Assembly: GCA_009781625.1 (NCBI GenBank)
Contig: WQVI01000005.1
Coordinates: 1-39,891, forward strand
Source: Defluviitaleaceae bacterium
GTDB taxonomy: Bacteria; Bacillota; Clostridia; Lachnospirales; WRAX01
Length of the DNA: 39,891 nt
Direction: 5' to 3'
Each line of letters opens with the position of its first letter. The first letter of the stretch is position 1. Shown here piece after piece: positions 14,642-22,322 of the stretch. Position numbers and translations under genes: made by a program. The notes under the pieces were generated by a model, which searched no databases, was not told the origin of the DNA, and saw only the letters and a list, made by a program, of their open reading frames with translations.

Positions 14642-16405
14642 ATGGCTAGATGGATAATTAAGGAAAATGACGCTGATATAGCCTTGATGGCAAAAACATT
14701 GAAAATAAGCCCTATTTTGTGCGAAATTTTAGCAAATAGGGGAATAAGGACGAAAAACACAGCCATAAAATATCTACACCCTAATATCAGCTTTATGCAC
14801 GATATTGCCGCGATGGCGGATGTGGAAAAGGCCTGCGGCATCATACGCGAAGGCATTGGGAAAGGCCAAAAGTTCTGCATTTATGGAGATTATGACGTTG
14901 ATGGGGTGTCCAGCACCGTAATTTTGCACAAAACGCTGCTAAAGCTGGGCGCCGACAGCCGATATTACATACCTCATAGGGAAAAAGAGGGCTATGGCCT
15001 TAATATTGCCGCTATCGAAAAGCTTGCCGCTGAGGTGGATGTTTTAATTACGGTGGATAACGGCATTGCCGCCATGGCGGAAGTGGCCCGGGCAAAGGAA
15101 TTGGGACTTGTTGTTATAATAATTGACCATCACGAGCCGCCGTATTTGGAAGAGGGCGGAGAAAGGGTAGAGCAATTGCCCCCCGCCGATGCCATCATCG
15201 ACCCCAAGCGCGCAGACTGCCCATATCCCTTCAAAGAAATGAGTGCCGCGGGAATTGTATACAAATTTGCCAAATATCTCCATGAAGCCTTTGGCATGGA
15301 ATTTGCCGAAGAGCCCGAATTTCTGACATTTGCCGCCATTGCCGCCTTTTGCGATGTGGTAGACCTAATTGACGAAAACCGCATAATTACGGCAAATGGC
15401 CTTGCTTTGCTGCGACAGCAAGCCTTCGGAAATATTGGCCTAAAGGCTCTTGTAAAAGCACGAAATTTGGAATATAATAAGATGGATGCTTTCGACATTG
15501 GCTTTATAATTGGGCCTTGTATCAATGCCACCGGCAGGCTGGAGTCCGCTGAAATTGCCGTTGGACTGTTTTTGTGCGAAGACGAAACCGAGGCCGATGC
15601 CCTGGCCGCGCGGCTGGTGGAGCTTAACAACGAGCGTAAAGAGCTTACCGCCAAGTTTGCGGAAGAAACCATAGCGAAGATGGCTGATGTGGAAGATAAG
15701 GTGTTGGTTGTTTACCAGCCCAATATGCATGAAAGCATTGCGGGCATTGTGGCCGGCCGCGTAAAGGACGCGCTAAACCGCCCGGCCATCGTATTTGCGA
15801 AAAGCGGCGAAATTGCCAAAGGCTCGGCGCGGTCCATAGAAGCTTACAATATCTTTGAGGAAATGCAAAAGCAAAAGGACCTTTTCATACGCTTTGGCGG
15901 CCACAAAATGGCGGCGGGCGCTAGTTTGTCAATTGAAAACATTGATGCGCTGCGCCAACGCCTCAATGAGACCTGCACCTTGATAGATGAGGACTTTGTG
16001 CCGATAATCTATATCGAAAAAGAGCTTGCCCTAGACGATATCACTTACGAACTGGCAGAATCTCTGCAAACCCTCGCTCCTTTTGGCAAGGCCAACAAGC
16101 AACCTGTTTTTGTTACACGGGAAGTCTTTACGGAAGGTGTGGAAATTATTGGACAAAGCGGCACCACGCTACGTCTTGGCTTTCGTTGTGAAAGCGGGTG
16201 GCGTCTTCGCGCTGTGGCCTTTAAAAGTGTGGAGAAATTTCAGGCTATGCTGGCAAAATCCTATAGCGAAGAGGTTTGTAAAGGCTTTGCAATGGGGCGC
16301 ATACGCAATTTAGCCGTAAAAATGGATATTGCCTACCACATTGAGATAAATACATATAATGGGAATTCTAGTTTGCAACTGAGGATAGTAGATTTTGAGT
16401 TTTGA
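14642..16405 (+). CDS. recJ: Single-stranded-DNA exonuclease RecJ
   Basis: A 587-residue DHH-family 5'-3' exonuclease used in recombination and mismatch or base-excision repair. The metal-binding motifs are visible: DYDVDG at residues 83-88, TVDNGI, and DHHEPP at 162-167. The DHHA1 domain has ESIAGIVAGRVKD and RFGGHKMAAGAS, and the OB-fold region follows from about residue 460 (LQTLAPFGKANKQPVF). The length fits the short RecJ form without the long C-terminal extension of Bacillus RecJ. GAGGAGGTG precedes the ATG. Confidence 0.96.
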   Translation: MARWIIKENDADIALMAKTLKISPILCEILANRGIRTKNTAIKYLHPNISFMHDIAAMADVEKACGIIREGIGKGQKFCIYGDYDVDGVSSTVILHKTLLKLGADSRYYIPHREKEGYGLNIAAIEKLAAEVDVLITVDNGIAAMAEVARAKELGLVVIIIDHHEPPYLEEGGERVEQLPPADAIIDPKRADCPYPFKEMSAAGIVYKFAKYLHEAFGMEFAEEPEFLTFAAIAAFCDVVDLIDENRIITANGLALLRQQAFGNIGLKALVKARNLEYNKMDAFDIGFIIGPCINATGRLESAEIAVGLFLCEDETEADALAARLVELNNERKELTAKFAEETIAKMADVEDKVLVVYQPNMHESIAGIVAGRVKDALNRPAIVFAKSGEIAKGSARSIEAYNIFEEMQKQKDLFIRFGGHKMAAGASLSIENIDALRQRLNETCTLIDEDFVPIIYIEKELALDDITYELAESLQTLAPFGKANKQPVFVTREVFTEGVEIIGQSGTTLRLGFRCESGWRLRAVAFKSVEKFQAMLAKSYSEEVCKGFAMGRIRNLAVKMDIAYHIEINTYNGNSSLQLRIVDFEF

Positions 16406-16444
16406 CAGGTTATGCCGACTAAAGTCGGCTAAAGATTCCGACTA

Positions 16445-16618
16445 GGGCCTGTTCCCACTATAAGAAAATGCAGATTTGAGAGGCGATTTTTCGCCAGACA
16501 ATCGTCAATAGCCGACGACTGTCGTCGTCACCGTGCCCAAGGCACGCTAGGAGAAGGCGACGCAGAATGGCGGAAATATCGACCGCAAATGTGCGTTTTC
16601 GTTAGTGGGAACAGGCCC
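16445..16618. mobile_element. 174-bp MITE with TA target duplication, nested in the IS200-type remnant
   Basis: The ends are inverted repeats: GGGCCTGTTCCCACTA outermost, with imperfect pairing continuing about 35 bases inward. TA stands on each side (16443-16444 and 16619-16620). Removing the insert and one TA restores CCGACTAACTCGG, almost the same as the CCGACTAAACTCGG of the related element at 342-586. TA duplication is typical of Tc1/mariner-IS630 type transposition. There is no coding capacity. Confidence 0.85.
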
Positions 16619-16644
16619 TAACTCGGAAAGCCAGGAGAAGGCCT

Positions 16645-16989
16645 ATGCTGATAAATGAAAAAGCAAGAACCATCGCCGATGTGAAGTATCACTTCGTTTG
16701 GTACACAAATTGAAAAATGTGTCGAAAAAGGCATTGTGATTTTGGGTGGCACCATACGTCTAAATCATGTTCATATGGTGCTGTCATGCCCGCCAAACGT
16801 CTCACACAGCCAAGCGGCGCAGCAAGGACACTAAATTTAATTTTTCCGCATCTTAACAATATATATTTTGATGATTCTATCTGGGAGAGGGGATTTTTCT
16901 GCCTGTCTTTTGGGGATGGAAAAGAGGATGAGAGGGTTGAAAAATATATTGAGGAATGTCAGAATGACGAGGATGTTTCCCGACTTTAG
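16645..16989 (+). pseudogene. IS200/IS605 TnpA (Y1 HUH transposase) pseudogene
   Basis: An ATG at 16645 behind CAGGAGAAGG opens MLINEKARTIADVKYHFVWY, the TnpA N-terminus, but a TGA at 16711 stops it. The homology continues in other frames: GIVILGGTIRLNHVHMVLS, with the HUH metal motif HVH, then CPPNVSHSQAAQQ, ending in another stop. The C-terminal part lies in the frame from 16717 to 16989: WERGFFCLSFGDG and VEKYIEECQ, the helix with the catalytic tyrosine. About 25 residues after FVWYTN seem deleted, and at least two frame changes have occurred. The gene cannot make an active enzyme. Confidence 0.85.
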
Positions 16990-17039
16990 TCGGCATAGCA
17001 CATAAAGCAACACATCAAATGTCAAAGGATGGGACGAAA

Positions 17040-17552
17040 ATGGATTTAAAGCAAGTTATCAGAGATTTTCCCGACTTTCCCCGCACGGGCATACTGTTTC
17101 GGGACATAACCACAATTTTAAAAGACCCAGCGCATTTTAACAGCGCAATTGTGCAAATTGAAGAGCTGCTTGAGGGGATAGAATACGACCTTGTAATATC
17201 ACCGGAATCTCGCGGTTTTATGTTTGGTGCGCCCATTGCCGCAAGGCAAAAGAAAGGCTTTGTACCAGCACGAAAAAAAGGCAAGCTGCCCGGTGAAGTA
17301 ATTAGAAAAACCTATTTTCTGGAATACGGACTAGATGCTATAGAAATCCATAAAGACGCCATACAACCCGGCCAAAAAGTGGTTATTGTAGACGACCTTC
17401 TGGCAACCGGCGGCACGGCCAAAGGCATTTGCGATATCGTAGAAGAGCTTGGCGGGAAAGTTGTCCGCATTGCCTTTCTGATAGAGCTTTGCAGCATCCC
17501 CGGCCGTGAAATATTAAAAGATTATGATTTGCGCACGGTGATAAAATACTAG
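17040..17552 (+). CDS. apt: Adenine phosphoribosyltransferase
   Basis: A 170-residue purine salvage enzyme that makes AMP from adenine and PRPP. The family N-terminus MDLKQVIRDFPDFPRTGILF and the PRPP-binding loop VVIVDDLLATGGTAKG (about 114-129) are present, along with SPESRGFMFGAPIA and RKKGKLPGEV. The ATG at 17040 is chosen over one 21 bases upstream because it gives the standard N-terminus and has AAGGA ahead of it. The gene starts 43 bases after the IS200-type remnant, so its original promoter may have been displaced. The next gene makes PRPP, its co-substrate. Confidence 0.95.
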   Translation: MDLKQVIRDFPDFPRTGILFRDITTILKDPAHFNSAIVQIEELLEGIEYDLVISPESRGFMFGAPIAARQKKGFVPARKKGKLPGEVIRKTYFLEYGLDAIEIHKDAIQPGQKVVIVDDLLATGGTAKGICDIVEELGGKVVRIAFLIELCSIPGREILKDYDLRTVIKY

Positions 17553-17582
17553 AAATACTGATAAAACAGAAAGGGGCATACG

Positions 17583-18749
17583 ATGGATAATTTCGAAAGA
17601 AGAAGGTTTGGCGAAATAGATTTTGTGGGCGATTTGGGCATAATTGCTTTGCAAAGCTGCAAGGATTTTGGAAGTAAGCTTGACGCACATATAAAGAGGT
17701 TTCGTCGCAAGGAAGGCTTGCCTTGCCCTGACACTTTTATGATTGATGCTTCAGAAATACGTTTTTCAAACGGAGAAGGCAAAACCATCCTAAACGACAC
17801 GGCCCGCGGCAAGGACATCTATCTTATTTGCGACGTTGGCAATTACAGCTGTACATACAACCTGCTAGGACACGAAAATCGTATGGGCCCTGACGAGCAT
17901 TTTCAAGACATCAAACGGGCGGTTTCGGCCATAGGCGGCAAGGCGGCGCGCATAAATGTGCTTATGCCCATGCTTTATGCCTCACGCCAGGACAGAAACA
18001 AAGGCCGCGAATCTCTAGACTGCGCCCTGGGCCTACGCGAGCTTGAAAGCCTTGGCGTAAAGGACATTATCACTTTTGACGTACACAACCCATCTGTGCA
18101 AAACGCCGTACCCCTGATGTCCTTCGAAAACCTCTACGCCACCTACGAAATTGTGAAAAATTTCATTGAGGAAGAAAGCGAAATAATCTCTGACAAGGAG
18201 AATTTCCTGATAATAAGCCCCGACCTTGGCGGTATGGAGCGCGCCATCTACTACTCTACCGTTATGGAAATTGACGTGGGTATGTTTTACAAACGCCGGG
18301 ATTACAGCCGTGTGGTAGACGGCCGCAACCCCATCGTCCAGCACGAATATCTGGGCCGTGACGTTGCGGGCAAAAACATCATCATCATAGACGACATGAT
18401 ATCCACTGGCGAATCTGTCCTTGAGATTATCCAAGACCTCAAAAAGCGCGGCGCGGCCAAAGTCTTTGTTGTCTGCACCTTCGCACTCTTCACCAAAGGC
18501 ACCGCCGCATACCAGGAAATGTACGACAAAGGCCTTCTCACCAAGGTATATTCCACCAACCTCACCTATGTGCCGGAAGAAATTATCAACAAGCCATGGT
18601 TTAAACATGTGGACATGTCGCCATTTGCTGCGGAAGTTATCAACCACCTTAACATGAACCGCTCTATCGAGCCCATCTTGGACGCCACAGGCAGACTGGA
18701 AAAACATCTCATGGAGCTCTGGAAACATGACGAGCAGTTGAAATTATAA
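17583..18749 (+). CDS. prs: Ribose-phosphate pyrophosphokinase (PRPP synthetase), long clostridial form
   Basis: A 388-residue enzyme that makes PRPP from ribose 5-phosphate and ATP. Evidence: MPMLYASRQDRNKGRESLDC (the RQD/R flexible loop region), ITFDVHNPSVQNAVP (catalytic FDxH), SPDLGGMERA, and the PRPP loop IIIIDDMISTGES near 264-276. It is about 70 residues longer than the usual 315-residue Prs. The extra length lies at the N-terminus (around 1-60) and in inserted segments such as NLTYVPEEI-HVDMSPF at the C-terminal side. This long form occurs in some clostridia. It lies 30 bases after apt, probably as one transcript. Confidence 0.88.
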   Translation: MDNFERRRFGEIDFVGDLGIIALQSCKDFGSKLDAHIKRFRRKEGLPCPDTFMIDASEIRFSNGEGKTILNDTARGKDIYLICDVGNYSCTYNLLGHENRMGPDEHFQDIKRAVSAIGGKAARINVLMPMLYASRQDRNKGRESLDCALGLRELESLGVKDIITFDVHNPSVQNAVPLMSFENLYATYEIVKNFIEEESEIISDKENFLIISPDLGGMERAIYYSTVMEIDVGMFYKRRDYSRVVDGRNPIVQHEYLGRDVAGKNIIIIDDMISTGESVLEIIQDLKKRGAAKVFVVCTFALFTKGTAAYQEMYDKGLLTKVYSTNLTYVPEEIINKPWFKHVDMSPFAAEVINHLNMNRSIEPILDATGRLEKHLMELWKHDEQLKL

Positions 18750-18756
18750 CATAGGT

Positions 18757-18782
18757 GCGGACGGCAATCCGCCCGTTGTTTT
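18757..18782 (+). terminator. Possible terminator after prs
   Basis: GCGGA/TCCGC with a six-base loop, then CCGTTGTTTT. The stem is short and the T-run is broken. Confidence 0.4.
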
Positions 18783-18793
18783 GAGGCCAAGAT

Positions 18794-19095
18794 CTGGATT
18801 GCTTCGGCCTTGTATTACATCATAATTCAACAATCATTGGCCTCGCAATGACAGTTGAACGTTGCGCTGCCACCGGAAGTCCACGACAGTTCAACCGTCA
18901 TTGCGAGGCCAACGGCAGCTGAAAAGTCTATCCAGCTAAAGGCCGAAGCAATCCAGCTAACACCAACACCAACATCAGCATAAAGATTGTTGGACGTTGC
19001 GCTGTTGCCGGAAGTCCGTGACAGTTCAATCGTCATTGCGAGGCCGACGGCAGTAGAATTATAGTACTGCCCGAGGCCGAAGCAATCCAGCTAAC
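18794..19095. repeat. Cluster of dispersed intergenic repeats
   Basis: The gap from 18,750 to 19,163 holds no gene. It contains three copies of a repeat bounded by CGTCATTGCGAGGCC and GGCCGAAGCAATCCAGCTAA: one inverted (18794-18852) and two direct (18896-18960, 19031-19095). A second motif, GGACGTTGCGCTG with GGAAGTCC, precedes the direct copies, giving a tandem unit of about 137 bases. Degenerate relatives occur at 30748 and 31107. Confidence 0.8.
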
Positions 19096-19125
19096 GCAAC
19101 ACCGACACCAAGATTAATGATTATA

Positions 19126-19159
19126 AAATCAGCCCGACTTTGAACAGTCGGGCTGATTT
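19126..19159. terminator. Strong bidirectional terminator
   Basis: A perfect 14-pair stem AAATCAGCCCGACT / AGTCGGGCTGATTT with a six-base loop, placed just after the end of the minus-strand gdhA/M23 transcript. Confidence 0.85.
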
Positions 19160-19163
19160 GTAT

Positions 19164-19823
19164 TCACAGAAACAAAAATGGGTCTGGGCAGTATTCATCA
19201 ATCGTTGCAACTTCGGCCTCGGTGCAATATCCCTTATACGCCCAACCTTCGTCAAAGGCTTTTTGCGTCAAGATTTGCAGATGGGCATGATGAAACCAAT
19301 TTCCGTTTTCATCCATGCTGCCAAATTCGGCAAATTTATCACCTTTTTTCAAGGCTGCGCCCAGAGGCGGAAGCTTGTTTGGGTTAAGATGGCCAAAAAG
19401 CATATAAAATATGCCACTTTCAGGGCGATGACATTTCAAGACGATGAAGCCGCCGTAATTACCTTCGCCTGCGTCATAGTCCTTTAGCGCAACCCCGCAG
19501 TCATAGGGCGCATACAGCTTTGTGCCGCAAGGGGCGTTGATGTCTATTCCTAAGTGATAAAATCGCCCCTGTTCAATCATTTGCGGGTAATTTCTCAAGC
19601 CATTAGCCCTATTTTCCAGATAACCGGAGATGGACCATTTCTTGCCATGCCTCTCGGTCTCCCTATCAAGCAATTCCTGTATCTCCTTTTGAGATGCATT
19701 GATAAACAAATCGAAGTACTTGCTGTCGTCTGACAGCGGAAAATACAGAGGTGCATCTTCAAAATCGTCCCCCATAATGGGCAGAAGCTTTGCGAAGTTG
19801 TCGGCAATATATTTTTCGGTCAT
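19164..19823 (-). CDS. M23-like metallopeptidase domain protein without signal peptide
   Basis: A 219-residue protein with a LytM/M23-type fold. The zinc ligands of the family are in place: H90 and D94 in HLGIDINAP, and H179/H181 in FHHAHLQI, with H145 in FGHLN as the other conserved histidine. The region between contains the expected APYDCGVALKDYD and GGFIVLK strands. Unlike wall-lytic M23 enzymes it has no signal peptide or membrane segment, and the first 80 residues are a helical extension with no known domain. It starts three bases after gdhA stops, with a weak ribosome binding site, so it is coupled to gdhA. The function in the cytosol is unknown. Confidence 0.75.
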   Translation of the reverse strand: MTEKYIADNFAKLLPIMGDDFEDAPLYFPLSDDSKYFDLFINASQKEIQELLDRETERHGKKWSISGYLENRANGLRNYPQMIEQGRFYHLGIDINAPCGTKLYAPYDCGVALKDYDAGEGNYGGFIVLKCHRPESGIFYMLFGHLNPNKLPPLGAALKKGDKFAEFGSMDENGNWFHHAHLQILTQKAFDEGWAYKGYCTEAEVATIDEYCPDPFLFL

Positions 19824-19826
19824 ATA

Positions 19827-21074
19827 TTAATACCAACCGCGCAGCTTCATCACATGGGCGATGCGCTTAATTGAATACAGATAAGCGGCGGCACGCAACG
19901 ACACGCCATACTCTTCTTTAACCTGATAAACAGCGTCAAAAGCCTCAATCATAGCCGCTTCTTCCTTTTGGGCAACTTCCTCGTCGCTCCAATAATAGCC
20001 ATAGAGATTTTGACACCACTCGAAATACGAAACCGTTACGCCGCCTGCGTTTGCAAGGATATCAGGGATGACTGTTATACCATTTTTGTAAAGGATTTCA
20101 TCCGCCTCGGGGGTAACTGGGCCATTTGCGCCCTCGCCAATAAGGCGCGCCTTAATTTTTGGTGCATTTTCAACGGTGATGGCATTTTCCAGCGCACATG
20201 GCAGAAGCACATCTGCTTCCAACGCCCAAAATTGGTCTTCCGAAATTTCGGTTGCCTTAGGATATCCTTTTAGAGAGCCACCATTTTGCTGCTTGTATGC
20301 CATGGCATCAGCAACGCAAATGCCATCGGCATTATACAACACGCCGCTGGTGGCTGTAACGGCAATTACCCTCGAGCCATATTGCTCCATAGTAAGGCCT
20401 GCGTAAAGGGCTACATTGCCAAAGCCCTGCAACAGCACCGTTGCGCCTTTAAGGTTGATATTAAGACGTTTAGCAGCCTCGCGTATGGTTATGGCCACGC
20501 CAAGGCCCGTTGCGGCCACGCGGCCTTTAGAGCCGCCAAATTCCACAGGCTTGCCCGTGATAACGCCAATTGCGCTATGGCCGACAATCTTGCAATATTC
20601 ATCCGCCATCCAGGCCATAATTTGTCCGTTGGTGTTAACATCAGGGGCAGGGATGTCCACTTTTTCGCCAAGCAGCTTGTGGGTTGCGACAACATAACCC
20701 CGGGCAAGGCGCTCTTTCTCGCCTTCGGACAGATTCTTAGGGTTTACGCAAATGCCGCCTTTGCCGCCGCCGTAAGGCAAGCCCGCGATAGAGCATTTTA
20801 TCGTCATCCATGTCGAAAGGGCTTTAACCTCGTCGCTGTCCACATCGGGATGAAAGCGAATGCCGCCCTTATAAGGGCCCAACGCATCGTTATGCATAGA
20901 GCGATAGCCCGTGAAAACCTGGGTGGTGCCATCATCCATCTTGACAGGGATATTAACTTCTATCACCTTTTGCGGGTTTTTCAGAAGCTCGTACACGGCA
21001 GGGTCTGCACCCAGTTTGTCGCAAGCAGCCTTAATTTGAAATTGAGCACTGGCTAATGGGTTTAAAGTTTCCAT
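19827..21074 (-). CDS. gdhA: Glutamate dehydrogenase (Glu/Leu/Phe/Val family)
   Basis: A 415-residue hexameric-type dehydrogenase interconverting glutamate and 2-oxoglutarate plus ammonia. The active-site lysines are K69 in GPYKGGIRFHP, K93 in MTIKC and K105 in YGGGKGGI. The NAD(P)-binding glycine motif is LLQGFGNVA near residue 215. Length and N-terminus (LNPLASAQFQIKAACDKLG) fit the NAD-type clostridial/Bacillus RocG-GudB group, suggesting catabolic use. GAGGTG precedes the ATG. It follows the aminotransferase gene by 25 bases in the same direction. Confidence 0.95.
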   Translation of the reverse strand: METLNPLASAQFQIKAACDKLGADPAVYELLKNPQKVIEVNIPVKMDDGTTQVFTGYRSMHNDALGPYKGGIRFHPDVDSDEVKALSTWMTIKCSIAGLPYGGGKGGICVNPKNLSEGEKERLARGYVVATHKLLGEKVDIPAPDVNTNGQIMAWMADEYCKIVGHSAIGVITGKPVEFGGSKGRVAATGLGVAITIREAAKRLNINLKGATVLLQGFGNVALYAGLTMEQYGSRVIAVTATSGVLYNADGICVADAMAYKQQNGGSLKGYPKATEISEDQFWALEADVLLPCALENAITVENAPKIKARLIGEGANGPVTPEADEILYKNGITVIPDILANAGGVTVSYFEWCQNLYGYYWSDEEVAQKEEAAMIEAFDAVYQVKEEYGVSLRAAAYLYSIKRIAHVMKLRGWY

Positions 21075-21099
21075 AATGCATCACCTCATTTATTCAATT

Positions 21100-22299
21100 T
21101 TATTTGATTTCTGCTACAAATGCCTTAATTCTCGCCATGCCTTCGATAATATCCGCCTCGCTGGTGGCATAAGACAGGCGTATGTGGTTTTCATAGCCAA
21201 AATCCGCACAGGGCACGATGGCTACCTTATGTTTGTCCAAAAGAAGGTCTGCAAAGTCCGCACCGTCTTTTATCGGCCTGTCATAAGCGGACTTGCCCCG
21301 CAAGGCCGAAATATCAATGAAGATGTAAAACGCGCCATCGGGCTTTAGGGCATCAAGGCCCGGGATGCTCGTCACAAGGTCATACATCATGTCCCTGCGC
21401 TTTACAAATTCGCGGCACATATCCGTAACACATTGCCTGCCGCCTGCTTCCGCCGCAATGGCGGCTTTTTGTGTTAGCGTATTGATATTGGACGTTTGGT
21501 GGCTTTGGATATTGCCGATAACGCCGGCAATTTGCTGGTTGCTTGCGGTGTAGCCCACACGCCAGCCTGTCATGGAAAAGCTCTTAGAATAGCCGTTGAC
21601 GACAATTGTTCGCTCGTAAATTTCCGGCCCAAGAGACGCGATGCTGATATGGGGCGTCTTGTCGTTATACACCAGATATTCGTAAATTTCATCGGAAATG
21701 ACGTAAAGGTCGTTATCAATGGCGATGCGCGCGATGGCATCGAGCTCTGACTGGCTAAAAACCGCGCCGGATGGGTTGTTGGGGCTGTTTATGAGGATGG
21801 CCTTGGTTTTGTCCGTGATGGCGGCCTTAATTTGGTCCGCAGTAGGCTTATAGCCTGTGGATTTGTCCGTCATAACAATTTTTGACACACCACCAACAAC
21901 GCTGGCCAGCTCCGGATAGGTAAGCCAGTAAGGTGCCGGGAAAACCACCTCATCACCATCATTGATGAGGGCGGTGAAGATGTTAGACAAGGCGTGTTTT
22001 GCGCCATTAGAAACGACAATTTGCGATGGAAAATAGGTAAGACCATTGTCATTTTTCAGTTTCTTGCAAATGGCGCGGCGAAGCTCTACAATGCCTGTTG
22101 TGGCGGTATATTTTGTGAAACCTTCCTTTGCCGCGTCAAAAGCGGCTTGTTTTATGTGCTCCGGCGTGTCAAAATCAGGCTCGCCTGCTGTAAAGGCTAT
22201 CAGGTTTTCCCCTGCTTCCTTCATGGCCTTGGCCTTGGCAGTTATTGCCAAAGTCGAAGACTCTTTCACTTGCAGGGCCTTTGTGGACAGTGGTTTCAT
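21100..22299 (-). CDS. Aspartate aminotransferase (class I PLP, subgroup I-gamma like)
   Basis: A 399-residue PLP enzyme that exchanges the amino group between aspartate and 2-oxoglutarate. The PLP lysine is K239 in NGYSKSFSMTGWRVGY. Other PLP contacts are N174 in NSPNNPSG and D203/Y206 in SDEIYEYLV, and an arginine in HIRLSYA near the end binds the substrate carboxylate. AAAGGAG precedes the ATG. It lies between pckG (23 bases upstream) and gdhA (25 bases downstream), so it likely links oxaloacetate from PEPCK with glutamate. Specificity for aspartate is inferred from family and context. Confidence 0.9.
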   Translation of the reverse strand: MKPLSTKALQVKESSTLAITAKAKAMKEAGENLIAFTAGEPDFDTPEHIKQAAFDAAKEGFTKYTATTGIVELRRAICKKLKNDNGLTYFPSQIVVSNGAKHALSNIFTALINDGDEVVFPAPYWLTYPELASVVGGVSKIVMTDKSTGYKPTADQIKAAITDKTKAILINSPNNPSGAVFSQSELDAIARIAIDNDLYVISDEIYEYLVYNDKTPHISIASLGPEIYERTIVVNGYSKSFSMTGWRVGYTASNQQIAGVIGNIQSHQTSNINTLTQKAAIAAEAGGRQCVTDMCREFVKRRDMMYDLVTSIPGLDALKPDGAFYIFIDISALRGKSAYDRPIKDGADFADLLLDKHKVAIVPCADFGYENHIRLSYATSEADIIEGMARIKAFVAEIK

Positions 22300-22322
22300 T
22301 TGTATTTATCTCCTTTCGCGCC

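Larger units (their letters stand above)
16411..16997 (+). mobile_element. Decayed IS200/IS605-type element
   Basis: Both ends carry the same 18-bp sequence in inverted orientation: TATGCCGACTAAAGTCGG at 16411-16428 and its exact complement at 16980-16997. Each end folds into a small hairpin. Between them is a broken Y1 transposase gene. Ends that form hairpins fit the IS200/IS605 family, which moves as single strands. The left end matches the element at 342. A TA-flanked MITE sits inside the left end. Confidence 0.75.

Noticed and set aside
16717..16989. A separate 90-residue gene
   Set aside because: Only its second half is meaningful (transposase C-terminus); the first half is out of frame with the homologous TnpA reading, so it is part of the pseudogene.
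18033..18728. A 231-codon open frame antisense to prs
   Set aside because: Shadow of the PRPP synthetase gene; no start signal or family.
20286..21056. A 256-codon open frame antisense to gdhA
   Set aside because: It lies wholly within a well-supported gene; no motif or start signal.
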